Notes under the pieces: model-generated
What the model was told of the DNA's origin: nothing
The model's database searches: none
What the model saw: only the letters and a program-made list of their open reading frames with translations
Translations under genes and position numbers: made by a program
Origin: Gemmatimonadota bacterium
Lineage (GTDB): Bacteria; Gemmatimonadota; Gemmatimonadetes; Gemmatimonadales; Gemmatimonadaceae
NCBI GenBank assembly: GCA_016194585.1
Contig: JACQBG010000024.1
Span: 34,606 to 98,605, forward strand
DNA length: 64,000 nt
Direction of reading: 5' to 3'
Shown: positions 25,253 through 35,148 of the stretch, one piece after another
Layout of the letters: every line of letters begins with the position of its first letter
How positions within the stretch are numbered: the stretch's first letter is position 1

Positions 25253-26757
25253 CGATCGTTTCTCCCCGCGGTATCGGGGCGCATGGCCAGGTTCGGATCG
25301 CCGCGCGGACTGAGCACGCCGACATCCCGGGCGAGTTGGGCAAGGGCGAGATACCAGGTCCAGCGCGACTGCACGTGCTGCGCGCGGGCGTCGGCGAGCG
25401 CGCTCTGGGCGGTCAGCAGGTCGAGGATGCTCCCGACGCCCTCGGCGTACCGGCCCCGCGCCACTTCCTCCGACTGCGTCGCGCTCGCGAGCAGCTTCGC
25501 CGCCGTGGTGACGCGCTGCGTGGACGTGCGCAGCGTGTGGTACGAGGTGTAGACCTGCGACGCCGCCAGCAGCTGCGCCTGCTCGGCGCGCGCGATCGCC
25601 GCCGCGGCGTTCTCCTTCGCGGCCGCGAGGTCGTAGTCGCGCGACGTGCCCGTGAACAGCGGCACCGACACGCCGAGGCTCAGCGCGTACGTCTTGCCCT
25701 GCAGCGCGTTGATGTTCGAGAACGATTGGCCATTGGCGCCCCCCAGCGTGAGCGTGGGGAGGGTGAGCGACCGCGAGACGCGCACCTGCGCCTCGCTCTG
25801 GCGGGCGAGCGCTCGCGCCGCGACGACGTCGGGGCGGTCGCGCATCGCGCGCTCGATGAGCGAGTCGACGTTCTCGGCGAGCGAGAGCAGCGGCGCGCTG
25901 CCGGTGTCGGTGACGACCTCGAACGGCGCGTTCGCCTTGAGCCCCGCGGCGAGGGCTAGCTGGGCGCGCGCCGCCTCGAGGTTCCCCTCCGCCGTCTGCG
26001 CGGCGAGTTCCGACTGCGCCAGCGCGGTGCGCGCCTGCAACACGTCGGCGATCGTCGCGAGACCGACGTCATGGCGCCGTTCGGCGGCGGCCAGGTTCGT
26101 CTGCGCCGTCTTGACGGTCGCCCGCGCCGCGTCGAGCAGGCCGCGGCTCGCCTGGAAGTTGAAGTAGGCGCCCTCGGCGGCCAGCACGACCGCCTGTACC
26201 GTGCTGTTGTGCGTGAAGTCGGCCACGTACAGCGCCTCATGCGCCGCCTGCTGCGTGCCGCCCCGCGCGCCGAAGTCCCAGAGCAGGTACTGCACGGAGA
26301 GTGTCGCCGTGGTGAGCGTGCGATCCGTGGGGAGGAACGCGGGATTCGCGGAGATGGCGCGAGCGGGGCCGCCGCTCGCGTCGAGCGACACGTTCGGCAG
26401 CCACTTGCCGCTCGCCGATGCGTACCCCGCCGCCGCCGCGCGCGCCGACGCCCACGTGTTGCGCGTCAGCGGGCTCCGGTCGAGCGCGACCGACACGAGG
26501 TCGGCCAGCGACATGCCGTCGCGGGCCGACGCCGGGAGCGGCACCGGGCCGGTGACCGACGGCGCTGACGCGGCGCCCTCGGGCGCGCGTCCCGCGTCGG
26601 CGGGGGCATGCCACACCGTGGACGCGGTGCGGGCGACCGACGGCGCGCCCCCGATCGTCGACGGCGGGGCGCAGCCGAGCGCGCCCGCCACGACGACGGT
26701 GGCAGAGACAGCAGCGGCCCGACGGAACGGGCCGCGAGAGGCACGGATCAGGGTCAT
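25249..26757 (-). CDS. TolC-family outer-membrane factor (lipoprotein)
   Basis: The protein of about 502 residues has a lipobox ending VVVAGALGC (Cys29) and two TolC-like repeats of long helices plus short barrel strands (for example RGLLDAARATVKTAQTNLAAAERRHDVGL and TAAKLLASATQSEEVARGRYAEGVGSILDLLTAQ). It forms the outer-membrane duct of the tripartite pump. ATG 26757 is chosen because it starts the signal sequence; the open frame upstream to 27027 overlaps the divergent kinase promoter. It is the first gene of the efflux operon. Confidence 0.9.
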   Translation of the reverse strand: MTLIRASRGPFRRAAAVSATVVVAGALGCAPPSTIGGAPSVARTASTVWHAPADAGRAPEGAASAPSVTGPVPLPASARDGMSLADLVSVALDRSPLTRNTWASARAAAAGYASASGKWLPNVSLDASGGPARAISANPAFLPTDRTLTTATLSVQYLLWDFGARGGTQQAAHEALYVADFTHNSTVQAVVLAAEGAYFNFQASRGLLDAARATVKTAQTNLAAAERRHDVGLATIADVLQARTALAQSELAAQTAEGNLEAARAQLALAAGLKANAPFEVVTDTGSAPLLSLAENVDSLIERAMRDRPDVVAARALARQSEAQVRVSRSLTLPTLTLGGANGQSFSNINALQGKTYALSLGVSVPLFTGTSRDYDLAAAKENAAAAIARAEQAQLLAASQVYTSYHTLRTSTQRVTTAAKLLASATQSEEVARGRYAEGVGSILDLLTAQSALADARAQHVQSRWTWYLALAQLARDVGVLSPRGDPNLAMRPDTAGRNDR

Positions 26758-26853
26758 CCCGGAGACGAACGAGGGTCGAACCAGAGGCCGGAGCTTCGTC
26801 GCACCGCCAATCGTGAAAAGTAACTGCCTGTGGGACTGATACGCAGCCGATGC

Positions 26854-26859
26854 TATATT
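26854..26859 (+). promoter_or_regulatory. Possible extended -10 of the hybrid kinase gene
   Basis: TGCTATATT is an AT-rich extended -10 (TATATT, five of six consensus bases) in the gap between the divergent efflux operon and the kinase. No good -35 is seen. The leader would be about 100 bases. Confidence 0.3.
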
Positions 26860-26963
26860 TGTTGTAGAGCGGGCACGAGAGTGTGTCCCCAGCGTGGCCG
26901 CCGTTCGCGACGTTCCGTTGATCCTCTGGTACCCATCGTCCGAGTCACCGCCGCCGCGCACCC

Positions 26964-29900
26964 GTGAGTCCGTTCTCCCGTCCCTCGCCCATCGCTGCGC
27001 TGTCGCACGCGCGCCTCGTCGTCCCACGGGGGGTGTTGCTCGGGCTGACGCTGGCCTACCTGCTGCTCGGGCTCTACTTCGTGAACCAGACGCAGGAGCG
27101 CGCGCGGAACGTCGCGGCCGACCTGCTCGAGTCCCGGCTGGCGACCGTCCGGCACGCGATCGACCGACTGTCCGACCGTGAGCGACGTGGCGTCATGGCC
27201 ACGGCGGCCCTGCCGGAGGCGCGCGCCGTCGCCGAAGCGCCCGCCGGGCGAGCCGCCGAGGCGCTGAAGGCGCTCGCCTTCCGCCTCGTGCCGCTCACGG
27301 CCTCGGGCCGCTACGACGGACTCGTGGTGCTCGACGCGAAGGGACGCATCGTCGCCACCGACGACAGCGCGGCCGCGCGCACGCTCGCCGCCGACACCGC
27401 GTTCGTGCGGCGCGTGCTGCAGGGCGAGACGGCGCTCTCGACACCCACGCTCGTGGCGGGGAGCACCGGGCGGGCCGCTTTCTTCTCGGCCAGCCCCATC
27501 CGCGACGCGTCCGCCACGACCCATGGCGTGGTCGCCTTCGTGCTCGACCCCGCCCTGCGCTTGAACAAGGTGCTCGCCGACCAGCGCACGGGGCGCAGCG
27601 CCGATGCGTTCGCGTTCGACCGCACGGGGCGCGCCGTCACCGACACGCGATGGGACGTCGACCTCGTCCGGCGCGGGCTCATCCCCGCGGGGAAGTCGGC
27701 CGCCCTCCGGATGCGGTTCGTCACCCCGCAAGGCGCACTCATCACGTCGGTCGCCGACGCGGTGCGGGGCGGGAGCAGCGTCAACGTGGACGGCTACACG
27801 GACGCCCGCGGCGTCGCGGTGGTCGGTGCCTGGGCCTGGCTCGACCCGCTGGAGATCGGCGTCTCGTTCGAGATGCAGCGCGACGAGGCGCTCGAACTCT
27901 ACAGCATCGTGCGCGACATCTACTGGACGCTCGCGATCGGCATCATCCTGGCGAATCTCGCCGCGTGGCGCGGCATCCGCTCGGCACGGCGCCTGCGGGA
28001 GCAGCGCCGGCGCGCCGAGGAGGAACTGCGCCTGCGCGACGAGACGCTCGCCGCGCTCATCCAGTCGTCCCCCAACGGCGTGCTGCTGCTCGACGAGGCC
28101 GGCTCGATCACGCGGACGAACACGGCCAGCGAGCGCATCTTCGCGCGGCCGGCGGCGTCGCTGCTCGGCACGCCGGCGAGCGCGCTCTTCGAGGACGGGC
28201 GCGACTTCATCGCCCAGCCGCCAGAACTCCGCCCCGACGGCAGCCTCGGCGAGGCCGTGGGCCGGCGTGGCGACGGCACGGCGGTGCCCGTCGAAGTGCG
28301 CCGGTCGGAATTCGACGTGCAGGGGCGGCGCTACTTCACGCTCATCGTCGTCGACATCACGCGACGCAAGGCGGAGGAAGCGGCGCTCATCTCCGCCAAG
28401 GAGCAGGCGGAGACCGCGGCGCGCGCGAAGAGCGAATTCCTCGCGATGATGTCGCACGAGATCCGCACGCCGATGAACGGTGTGCTCGGCATGACGAGCC
28501 TCCTCGCCGACACCGCCCTCACCACCGAGCAGCGGCAGTACGTCGAGGCGACGAAGAGGTCGGCGCAGCTCCTGATGAGCGTCATCAACGACATCCTCGA
28601 CTTCTCCAAGGTCGAAGCGGGGAAGCTCAGCATCGAGCCGATCCCGTTCGACCTGCAGGTGGCGGTGTCGGAGGTCGCGGAGCTGCTCGTGCCGCGGTCG
28701 ATGGAGAAGCACCTGGAGCTGGTGGTGAACTTCTCCCCGGCGGCGCCGCGCCGCGTGATCGGCGACTCGGGACGCATCCGGCAGGTGCTCCTCAACCTCG
28801 CCGGCAACGCCATCAAGTTCACGGAGGACGGGCACGTCGTCCTCGCCGTCGACGGCGCCGTCGTTGATGGCATCGCGCGCCTGACGTTCCAGGTGACCGA
28901 CACCGGCATCGGCATCGGCGCCGACAAGCTGCCGAACCTGTTCCAGCCGTTCATGCAGGCCGACCTCTCGACGACGCGGCGTTTCGGCGGCACCGGCCTC
29001 GGCCTCTCGATCAGCCGCCGCCTCGTCGAGCTGATGGGCGGTGAGATCGGCGCCCGCTCCGTGGAGGGTGAGGGCTCGACGTTCTGGTTCACCCTCCCGC
29101 TGCCCATCGACACGAGCCCGCCCCCCGACCTCCTCCCCACCGCATCGCTGCACGGCGTGCGCGCGCTCGTCGTCGACGACTTCCCCATCAACGTGCAGCT
29201 CATGCGCGAATGGCTGCGCGCGTGGGGGATGCGCGTCGACACGGCCGCGGACGGCGACGCCGCCCTCGCGCTGATGCGCACCGCGGTGCGCGACGGCGAC
29301 CCGGTGCGCGTCGCGATCGTCGACTTCCTGATGCCGGGGATGGATGGCGAAGGACTGGGCCGCGCGATCCGCGCCGACGAGCCGCTGCGCACCACGTCGC
29401 TGCTCGTCTGCACCTCGTCGGCGCAGCGCGGCGACGCGGAGCGTTTCCACGACGCGGGCTTCAACGCCTATCTCACCAAGCCGATCCGCCCGGAGACGCT
29501 CGCCTCGGCGCTCGAGACGGTGCTCGCCCGTGCGCCAGGCTGGCGCGCCACCGACCGGATCCTCACGCGCCACGCGCTCAACGAGCGCGCGAGCCCGACC
29601 GAGTCGTTGCCCGCCGTCGAGCGGCGCGTCGACACGCGCGCCGACGCCCCCGCCATCCACCAGAAGTCGACGCGGGTGCTCGTCGCCGAGGACAATCCGG
29701 TGAACCAGATGGTCGCGCTCAAGATGCTCGAGCGGCTGGGGTGCCGCGCCGACGTCGCGGCCGACGGCGTCGAGGCCGTCGCGATGGCGAGCCGGTTCCC
29801 CTACGACGTCGTGTTCATGGACGTACAGATGCCGAACATGGACGGCTTCGAGGCGACGCGGCGCATCCGGGCCGCGGGCGACAGCGTGCTCTGGATCGTG

Positions 29901-30050
29901 GCGATGACGGCGAACGCGATGACGGGCGACCGGGAGCGATGCCTCGCGGCCGGGATGAACGATTACGTCTCGAAGCCCATCACGCCGGAGGCGCTGGCGC
30001 AGGCGCTGTCGCGCCGCGACGGACTTCTTCCGCCAACTGCTCCAGCATAG
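26964..30050 (+). CDS. Hybrid sensor histidine kinase with two receiver domains
   Basis: The 1028-residue protein starts at GTG 26964. A first membrane helix ([16 protein letters not shown]), a periplasmic Cache-like sensor of about 260 residues and a second helix ([17 protein letters not shown]) are followed by a PAS domain. Then come HisKA ([16 protein letters not shown], phospho-accepting H498), HATPase (N, G1 DTGIGI, G2 [11 protein letters not shown]) and two receiver domains with D787 ([13 protein letters not shown]) and D953 ([13 protein letters not shown]). It probably senses a small periplasmic ligand. It diverges from the efflux operon, so a regulatory link is possible. Its last 71 bases overlap the convergent kinase. 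Confidence 0.95.
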   Translation: MSPFSRPSPIAALSHARLVVPRGVLLGLTLAYLLLGLYFVNQTQERARNVAADLLESRLATVRHAIDRLSDRERRGVMATAALPEARAVAEAPAGRAAEALKALAFRLVPLTASGRYDGLVVLDAKGRIVATDDSAAARTLAADTAFVRRVLQGETALSTPTLVAGSTGRAAFFSASPIRDASATTHGVVAFVLDPALRLNKVLADQRTGRSADAFAFDRTGRAVTDTRWDVDLVRRGLIPAGKSAALRMRFVTPQGALITSVADAVRGGSSVNVDGYTDARGVAVVGAWAWLDPLEIGVSFEMQRDEALELYSIVRDIYWTLAIGIILANLAAWRGIRSARRLREQRRRAEEELRLRDETLAALIQSSPNGVLLLDEAGSITRTNTASERIFARPAASLLGTPASALFEDGRDFIAQPPELRPDGSLGEAVGRRGDGTAVPVEVRRSEFDVQGRRYFTLIVVDITRRKAEEAALISAKEQAETAARAKSEFLAMMSHEIRTPMNGVLGMTSLLADTALTTEQRQYVEATKRSAQLLMSVINDILDFSKVEAGKLSIEPIPFDLQVAVSEVAELLVPRSMEKHLELVVNFSPAAPRRVIGDSGRIRQVLLNLAGNAIKFTEDGHVVLAVDGAVVDGIARLTFQVTDTGIGIGADKLPNLFQPFMQADLSTTRRFGGTGLGLSISRRLVELMGGEIGARSVEGEGSTFWFTLPLPIDTSPPPDLLPTASLHGVRALVVDDFPINVQLMREWLRAWGMRVDTAADGDAALALMRTAVRDGDPVRVAIVDFLMPGMDGEGLGRAIRADEPLRTTSLLVCTSSAQRGDAERFHDAGFNAYLTKPIRPETLASALETVLARAPGWRATDRILTRHALNERASPTESLPAVERRVDTRADAPAIHQKSTRVLVAEDNPVNQMVALKMLERLGCRADVAADGVEAVAMASRFPYDVVFMDVQMPNMDGFEATRRIRAAGDSVLWIVAMTANAMTGDRERCLAAGMNDYVSKPITPEALAQALSRRDGLLPPTAPA

Positions 30051-32517
30051 CGAGCTCGAACGGCTTCTCGAGCACCGGCACCGACACCGTCGAAAGGAAG
30101 TCCGACACGTCGCGCGCCGTCACGTCGCCCGTGGAGAGGATGAAGCGCCGCGCGAGTGCCGGCGTTTCGGCCGCCATGCGCTGATACAGCTCCTGCCCCG
30201 AGACGCCGGGCATCTTGAGGTCGCAGAGCACCACGTCGTACATCACCGTCGCCTCGCGTCGCGTGAGCTTCACGATAGCCTCGGCGCCGTCGGCGGCCTC
30301 GTCGACCGCCCAGCCGCGCCGTTCGAAATAGCGCCGGAGCCCGCGGCGGATCGGCTCCTCGTCGTCGATCAACAGCAGTCCCGGCCGGCGCGGCGGCAAC
30401 GACGGCGCAGCGGCGACGGCCGGTGCCACCTCGGCGCTCACCGCCCGCATTCCCGGCGGACTCGTCGGCGGCGGCGCCACTGACGTCGAGACGGGGAGCC
30501 GCATCGTGAACTGCGCCCCGACGCCGGCCGGGCGGTTCTCCGCCGTCAGCGTGCCACCGTGGGCGCGCACGATGCCGAGCGACACCGACAGCCCGAGGCC
30601 CACCCCCTGCCCCGTCGGCTTCGTCGTGAAGAACGGCTCGAAGATACGCTGGGCATGGTCGGCGCTGATGCCGGCGCCGTTGTCCTCGACGCGCACGACG
30701 TACTCGTCCGCCTCGCGCCGCGCGGTGAGCTGCACCGCTCCACCGGCGCCGGCGGCCTGCGCCGCGTTGGTGAGCAGGTTCGTCACGACCTGCTCGAAGC
30801 CGGCGCGGTCGACGTCGAGGGGCGTGTCGCCGTCGGCCACGGTCGACGAGAACTGCACCCCCTGCGTGTTCATCCCCGGCTGCACCGCGCGCAGCAGCGT
30901 CGCGAGGATGTGCCCCGGCGTGTCGGCCTTGCGCGGCCGGCGGTCTCCCTGCCGCACGAACGTCAGCAGGTCGCGCACGATCGTGCGCGACCGCAGCGCC
31001 TGCGCCTGGATCACCTGCAGCGCGAGCCGCTCGTCGTCCGGGCGCGCGTCGGCGAGCAGGTCCTCGGTGAAGTTGAGGATCGCGGCGAGCGGGTTGTTCA
31101 GCTCGTGGGCGACGCCCGAGACGAGCTTGCCGAGCGCCTCGAGGCGGTCGGCCTCGGCGAGCCGCGCGAGGAGCCGCTCGCGCTCGCGTTCGACGTGCAC
31201 CGCCTCGGTGACGTCGCTCCAGACGGCCGCGGCGCCCATGACCTGTCCGGCATGGTCGCGCAGCGGGGCGAGGTTGGTGCGCCACGCCCGCACGTCGTCG
31301 GTATCGGGGAGCGGCATCTCGAACTGCAGGCTCACCGGCTCGCCCGAGAGCGCCTTCGAGAACGCACCATGGTGCGCCGCGGCGACATCCGGAGTGAACA
31401 CCTCGCCCGGCCGCTTGCCGATCATCCCCGCGGCGTGCGCCGGATACCGCTGCGCCCACTCGCCGTAGAGGTTGGTGATGCGCCCCGCGAGGTCGATCGT
31501 GTAGAAGCTGATCTTGAGCGAGTCGAGGATCAGCCGGAACCGCTCCTCGTTGCCCCGCAGCGTGTCGGTCTGCCGCTTCGCCTCGGTGATGTCGCGCGCG
31601 ATGACGAGCACGGCGTCGCCGCGGTCGGTGCGGCGGAACGGCGAGCTCGTCGTCTGCAGCCAGCGCACCTCGCCGCTCTTGCGCACGTAGCGCACCTCGA
31701 GCGTCGTCGTCTCGCCGCGCAGGTTGCGCTCCCGGGCGGCGATGACCTTCGGCCAGTCCTCCGGCGGGAAGAACGAGGTGTTCCGCATCGCCTTGAGCTC
31801 GTCCCACGAGTACCCGCTCTGCGCGAGCGCGGTGGGATTCACGTCGACGAACCGTCCGTCGGCGTCGAACGTCATCACCATGTCGGGCGCCGCCTGCACG
31901 AGCAGCAGGTACCGCTGCTCGGCGGCACGGATCGTGTCGACGAGGCGCCCCTGCAGCAGCATCATGATCGTCACGAGGCCGACCGCCGCGGCGATCGAGG
32001 CCCCCGCGTACGCGAAGTTCCCGCGCACGTCGGGGAGGTCGAAGGGCGGCGTGCCGATGTCCGGGTAGCCGACCGAGAGCACGACGAGCGCCGAGTACAC
32101 GGCGACGATCAGCGCCGCGATCCCGACGGCCCACCGGCGCGGCAGCGTCGCGCTCGCCACCAGCGCGTTGTACAGGAAGAACACCGCGCCGAGCCACCGC
32201 GCCGCGTCGAGGAACACGTACACGGCGCCGAGCATCACCACGTCCGCGACCACCGTCAGCGCGTAACGGCGGAGCCGTACCTCGAACGCGTGCGGGCGCG
32301 ACGCCCACGGCGCCATCACGAAGTTCAGGGCGATCCAGCTCGCCATCACGACGTACGTGCGCCAGTCGATCGCCAACCCGGCGAGCTGGCTGAGCGCGAT
32401 CACCGCCGTGAAGATCCCCAGCGTCGCGGAGTGCCGCGTCGTCGCCTCGGCGATCCACCGCGAGGTCGCGGGCTCGAGGGCCGCGAGCGGGCTCTGGCGT
32501 GCGGACGGAGCGGTCAC
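29980..32517 (-). CDS. Hybrid histidine kinase with integral-membrane sensor, two PAS domains and receiver
   Basis: The 845-residue protein starts at GTG 32517. About six N-terminal membrane helices (residues 30-195) form a MASE-like sensor. Two PAS domains follow (QAAPDMVMTFDADGRFVDVN and LDSLKISFYTIDLAGRITNL). HisKA has VSGVAHELNNPLAAI with H471, then HATPase (DNGAGIS and GQGVGLGLSVS). A C-terminal receiver has D766 (VVLCDLKMPG) and the conserved Lys in LEKPFE. The output partner is unknown. The C-terminal 23 codons lie on the opposite strand to the last codons of the other hybrid kinase. Confidence 0.95.
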   Translation of the reverse strand: MTAPSARQSPLAALEPATSRWIAEATTRHSATLGIFTAVIALSQLAGLAIDWRTYVVMASWIALNFVMAPWASRPHAFEVRLRRYALTVVADVVMLGAVYVFLDAARWLGAVFFLYNALVASATLPRRWAVGIAALIVAVYSALVVLSVGYPDIGTPPFDLPDVRGNFAYAGASIAAAVGLVTIMMLLQGRLVDTIRAAEQRYLLLVQAAPDMVMTFDADGRFVDVNPTALAQSGYSWDELKAMRNTSFFPPEDWPKVIAARERNLRGETTTLEVRYVRKSGEVRWLQTTSSPFRRTDRGDAVLVIARDITEAKRQTDTLRGNEERFRLILDSLKISFYTIDLAGRITNLYGEWAQRYPAHAAGMIGKRPGEVFTPDVAAAHHGAFSKALSGEPVSLQFEMPLPDTDDVRAWRTNLAPLRDHAGQVMGAAAVWSDVTEAVHVERERERLLARLAEADRLEALGKLVSGVAHELNNPLAAILNFTEDLLADARPDDERLALQVIQAQALRSRTIVRDLLTFVRQGDRRPRKADTPGHILATLLRAVQPGMNTQGVQFSSTVADGDTPLDVDRAGFEQVVTNLLTNAAQAAGAGGAVQLTARREADEYVVRVEDNGAGISADHAQRIFEPFFTTKPTGQGVGLGLSVSLGIVRAHGGTLTAENRPAGVGAQFTMRLPVSTSVAPPPTSPPGMRAVSAEVAPAVAAAPSLPPRRPGLLLIDDEEPIRRGLRRYFERRGWAVDEAADGAEAIVKLTRREATVMYDVVLCDLKMPGVSGQELYQRMAAETPALARRFILSTGDVTARDVSDFLSTVSVPVLEKPFELAMLEQLAEEVRRGATAPAPAPPA

Positions 32518-32682
32518 GGAGCTGGGCTGGCGGAAAGGGGGAGACGCGGCACCACCGTTTCATCAACCTATCGCCGCGCGGGGGCCACCTCAAACCCCTT
32601 CTCCCGAGGGCCGGCACCCCCGGGGCGCTGCCGGCCGCCCACCTCTAACGCTTTGGCCGGGGCACTGGTCAATTGGACGTCA

Positions 32683-33255
32683 GTGTCGACCTCTTCTCCG
32701 ACTCCCTCCGACGCCGACCTCGTCGCGCTCGCGTTGCGTGGCGACGGCGACGCCGCAGATGTCCTGGTGCGGCGATACTATCGCGCGGCGTTCGCCGTCG
32801 CGTTGGGCGTGCTCGGCAACAGGCAGGACGCCGAAGATGTGTGTCAGGAAGCGTTCGTGAAGGCGCTGGACCGGCTCGAGGACTGTCGCGACCCGTCACG
32901 TTTCGCCCCGTGGATGATGACGATCGCGAGGAACCGCGCCCTCAGCTATCACACGTACCGCCGGATCCGGGAGACGTCGGAGTTGCGGCCGGAGATCGCG
33001 GAGGCGAAGGACTCGCCGGCCGAGGACGCCACCCGCGCCGAGTTGGGCGCGCGGCTCGAGGCGGCGCTGGCGGGATTGACCGCGGTGCAGCGCGAGGTGG
33101 TGCTGCTGCACGACATGGATGGCTGGACGCACGGGCAGATCGCCGAGGCGTTGCAGATGACCGAAGTCAGATCGCGACAGCACCTGTTCGTCGCGCGCAA
33201 GCTGCTGCGGGAGCGGCTCGGACTGCCGATGCTCAAGGAGTACACGCATGAATGA
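32683..33255 (+). CDS. ECF-type RNA polymerase sigma factor
   Basis: The 190-residue protein has sigma region 2 (RYYRAAFAVALGVLGNRQDAEDVCQEAFVKAL, then FAPWMMTIARNRALSY) and region 4 (GLTAVQREVVLLHDMDGWTHGQIAEALQMTEVRSRQHL). It directs RNA polymerase to a small regulon, probably for envelope stress given its neighbours. GTG 32683 is the first usable start in frame; the long frame upstream is a shadow of the kinase. Its stop overlaps the start of the next gene by eight bases. Confidence 0.9.
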   Translation: MSTSSPTPSDADLVALALRGDGDAADVLVRRYYRAAFAVALGVLGNRQDAEDVCQEAFVKALDRLEDCRDPSRFAPWMMTIARNRALSYHTYRRIRETSELRPEIAEAKDSPAEDATRAELGARLEAALAGLTAVQREVVLLHDMDGWTHGQIAEALQMTEVRSRQHLFVARKLLRERLGLPMLKEYTHE

Positions 33256-33610
33256 AGACCCGATCGACTTCACGTTCCTCGACCCGACCGTCGACGCCGC
33301 GGCGTTCGAACGCCGCGTGTCGCAGATCCGCTTCGCGGCGAGCGGCGTGATGGCGCGCCGCCGCGCCGGCGGCACGCCGTTCGTCTTCGTCGCGCGCTGG
33401 CGCGCCCCGCTCATCGCCGCGCTCCTGCTCGTGACGTTCATTTCGATCGCGCTGCTCCGCACGGTGCGCGTCGATGCCGGGCTCGACGCCGACACGCCGT
33501 CGGACGAGGTCGCCGAGGTGCTCGGCGCCACGACGCCCATGAGCGAACTGCTCCTTTCCACGGCCGCGTCGCCGACGGACGCCCTGCTCGACGGAGGGAT
33601 GACGCAATGA
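33248..33610 (+). CDS. Single-pass membrane protein, probable anti-sigma partner
   Basis: The 120-residue protein has an N-terminal cytoplasmic segment of about 50 residues, one membrane helix (PLIAALLLVTFISIALL) and a short outer tail. Position between the sigma factor and the Spy-like gene, with overlaps on both sides, suggests it is the anti-sigma factor that holds the sigma at the membrane. It lacks the zinc-binding HxxxCxxC motif, so the role is inferred from context only. Confidence 0.65.
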   Translation: MNEDPIDFTFLDPTVDAAAFERRVSQIRFAASGVMARRRAGGTPFVFVARWRAPLIAALLLVTFISIALLRTVRVDAGLDADTPSDEVAEVLGATTPMSELLLSTAASPTDALLDGGMTQ

Positions 33611-34128
33611 AGGATGGATTCAACGCGCTCGGCAGCGCGCGCGCGCAGGCGATGTTGCTCCTCGTGCTGGCGTTCCTCGCCGGCGCGGTCGCCGGTGGCG
33701 CGGCCGAGCGGGTCGCCATCCGCCGCCAGTGGGATCGCATCCGGCCGTGGTCCGGTCGCGGGATGATGGGGCGCGGGATGTTCGGCGGATCCCGCGGCGG
33801 GGGCCCGGGCGGCGCCGGCTTCTACGAGCAGCTCGGGCTCAGCGACGCGCAACACAAGGAGATCGACGCCATCGTCGAGAAGCGCCGAGCGCGCGTCGAT
33901 TCCGTGATGACGGTGTCGGGAGGCATCATGCGTGCGGCGATGGACTCGACGCGCCGCGAGATCGACGCAGTGCTCACGCCGGCGCAGCGCGCGCAGGCCG
34001 ACTCGTTGCGCGCGCAACGCCGTAACATGCGTGGTGGACGCGGGTTCGGGGGCATGGGCGATTCGACGCGTGCGCGAAGCGCTCCGCGTGACGGTCCGCC
34101 CGGTGGCGGCGCGCCGCAGCCGTTCTGA
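33607..34128 (+). CDS. Spy/CpxP-like periplasmic protein with membrane anchor
   Basis: The 173-residue protein has an N-terminal anchor (AMLLLVLAFLAGAVAGGAA), a Gly/Met/Arg-rich linker, and a helical domain with the LTxxQ-type features of Spy, CpxP and ZraP (LGLSDAQHKEIDAIVEKRR and LTPAQRAQADSLRAQR). These proteins act as periplasmic chaperones or metal-responsive sensors. The tail is again Gly/Arg-rich. It overlaps the previous stop as ATGA. The trio resembles sigma-factor/CnrX-type envelope stress systems. Confidence 0.75.
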   Translation: MKDGFNALGSARAQAMLLLVLAFLAGAVAGGAAERVAIRRQWDRIRPWSGRGMMGRGMFGGSRGGGPGGAGFYEQLGLSDAQHKEIDAIVEKRRARVDSVMTVSGGIMRAAMDSTRREIDAVLTPAQRAQADSLRAQRRNMRGGRGFGGMGDSTRARSAPRDGPPGGGAPQPF

Positions 34129-34142
34129 GCGTCACGATCACC

Positions 34143-34172
34143 GGCGGGCCGCTCGGATCCGAGCGGCCCGCC
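34143..34172 (+). terminator. Perfect 30-bp palindrome ending the sigma operon
   Basis: The 30 bases read the same on both strands, centred on GGATCC, and form a very stable hairpin. A weak T-rich stretch (TATCTTTCTCC) follows about 20 bases later. Confidence 0.6.
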
Positions 34173-34226
34173 GCCGTTCAGGGTATCTTTCTCCTGTAGG
34201 ACGGCGTTCCGCGTAGCCACTTCCCG

Positions 34227-34517
34227 ATGGTGCGGCGGGCCGAACATTTGCTCCAGGTGGCCCAGCTGAAGCGCATCCCCGAAAAGATCAACGCCGCGTG
34301 GATCGACACGCTGGCCGACGTCGATCTCCTCGACGTCGAATCGCGACTCCACGAGAAGTTCACCGTGCTCGACCGCAAGCATAAGACGCTGCGCGGGAGC
34401 CGGTACGTCCTGCTCCAGGGACCGACGGAGCTCATCGACGCGTGGGACCGCTGGAGCCGCGTCGACCGCGCGGCGCGCGCCCGGTCACTCGCGCCGAACC
34501 GGCGCAAGATCGCGTGA
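34227..34517 (+). CDS. Small protein of unknown function
   Basis: The 96-residue protein is helical and charged (RRAEHLLQVAQLKRIPEKIN and VESRLHEKFTVLDRKHKTLR), with no signal or membrane segment. The codon pattern favours this frame over the overlapping minus-strand frame at 34178-34507. It ends just before a strong terminator. I recognise no family. Confidence 0.6.
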   Translation: MVRRAEHLLQVAQLKRIPEKINAAWIDTLADVDLLDVESRLHEKFTVLDRKHKTLRGSRYVLLQGPTELIDAWDRWSRVDRAARARSLAPNRRKIA

Positions 34518-34519
34518 AA

Positions 34520-34557
34520 CGACGAACCCCGCCGGGCATGCCCGGCGGGGTTCGTCG
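34520..34557. terminator. Bidirectional terminator between convergent genes
   Basis: Perfectly complementary arms (34520-34538 and 34539-34557) with GACGAACCCC and GGGGTTCGTC ends meet at GGGCATGCCC. It separates the small plus-strand gene from the minus-strand plug-like gene. Confidence 0.8.
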
Positions 34558-34565
34558 CATCGGCG

Positions 34566-34988
34566 CTACTTCTTCTTCGCCGTCGTCGTCACTTCGATGA
34601 CGCCCAGCTCGTGCCCGGGGCCGCGCATCGCGATCGCGCGGTTCTGGTCGAGGTAGCGCATCTCGACGATGTTCTCGCGCTTGACGTTCTGCAGGTCCTC
34701 GAGCGCGGGCTGCCGCATGTCGTCGATGTAGACCACCACTTCCGTCGCCGTGCCGCTGCCGCCGTCGGCCCCGGAGGTGGCGGAGCGACCGATCGGCGGC
34801 TGCGTCCACTGCGGGCGCAGGATCCGTACGGCGTCCAGCGCGGTCACGACGCTTCCCGGCGCCTCGGAGATGTCGTCCAGCGTGATCTTGTTGCGGTCGC
34901 CCCGGTTCTTCTTCTGCGCGGAGGCGGAGCCAGCGACGACGACGAGCGAGAGCATGACGAGCAGGGCACGTGACAGCAGGGAACGCAT
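34566..34988 (-). CDS. Secreted TonB-plug-like small protein
   Basis: The 140-residue protein starts at ATG 34988, with GAGG five bases upstream, and has a signal peptide (LLVMLSLVVVAGSASAQ). The mature part looks like an isolated TonB-receptor plug: VVVYIDDMRQPALEDLQNVKRE, then IVEMRYLDQNRAIAMRGPGHELGVIEVTT, which follows the plug pattern in which a DD/DG turn leads to a final GVIEVTT strand. No barrel follows. Such stand-alone plugs recur in Gemmatimonadota proteomes; their role is unknown. Confidence 0.7.
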   Translation of the reverse strand: MRSLLSRALLVMLSLVVVAGSASAQKKNRGDRNKITLDDISEAPGSVVTALDAVRILRPQWTQPPIGRSATSGADGGSGTATEVVVYIDDMRQPALEDLQNVKRENIVEMRYLDQNRAIAMRGPGHELGVIEVTTTAKKK

Positions 34989-35078
34989 CGGCACCTCGGG
35001 GGAGAGAAGGAACTCCGTGAGTGTACCCCGCACCCGGATACTCGGCAAGCCGGCGCCCGCACCACCCTCGCCCGACGC

Positions 35079-35118
35079 GACGAACCCCTCCGGGCCCACC
35101 CGCCCGACGGGGTTCGTC
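35079..35118 (-). terminator. Terminator of the peroxidase gene
   Basis: GACGAACCCC (35079-35088) pairs with GGGGTTCGTC (35109-35118) around a GC-rich loop. The arm sequence is the same as in the terminator at 34520. Confidence 0.6.
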
Positions 35119-35148
35119 CCATCCGCCATGGGCGGACGGCGCGCTTCC

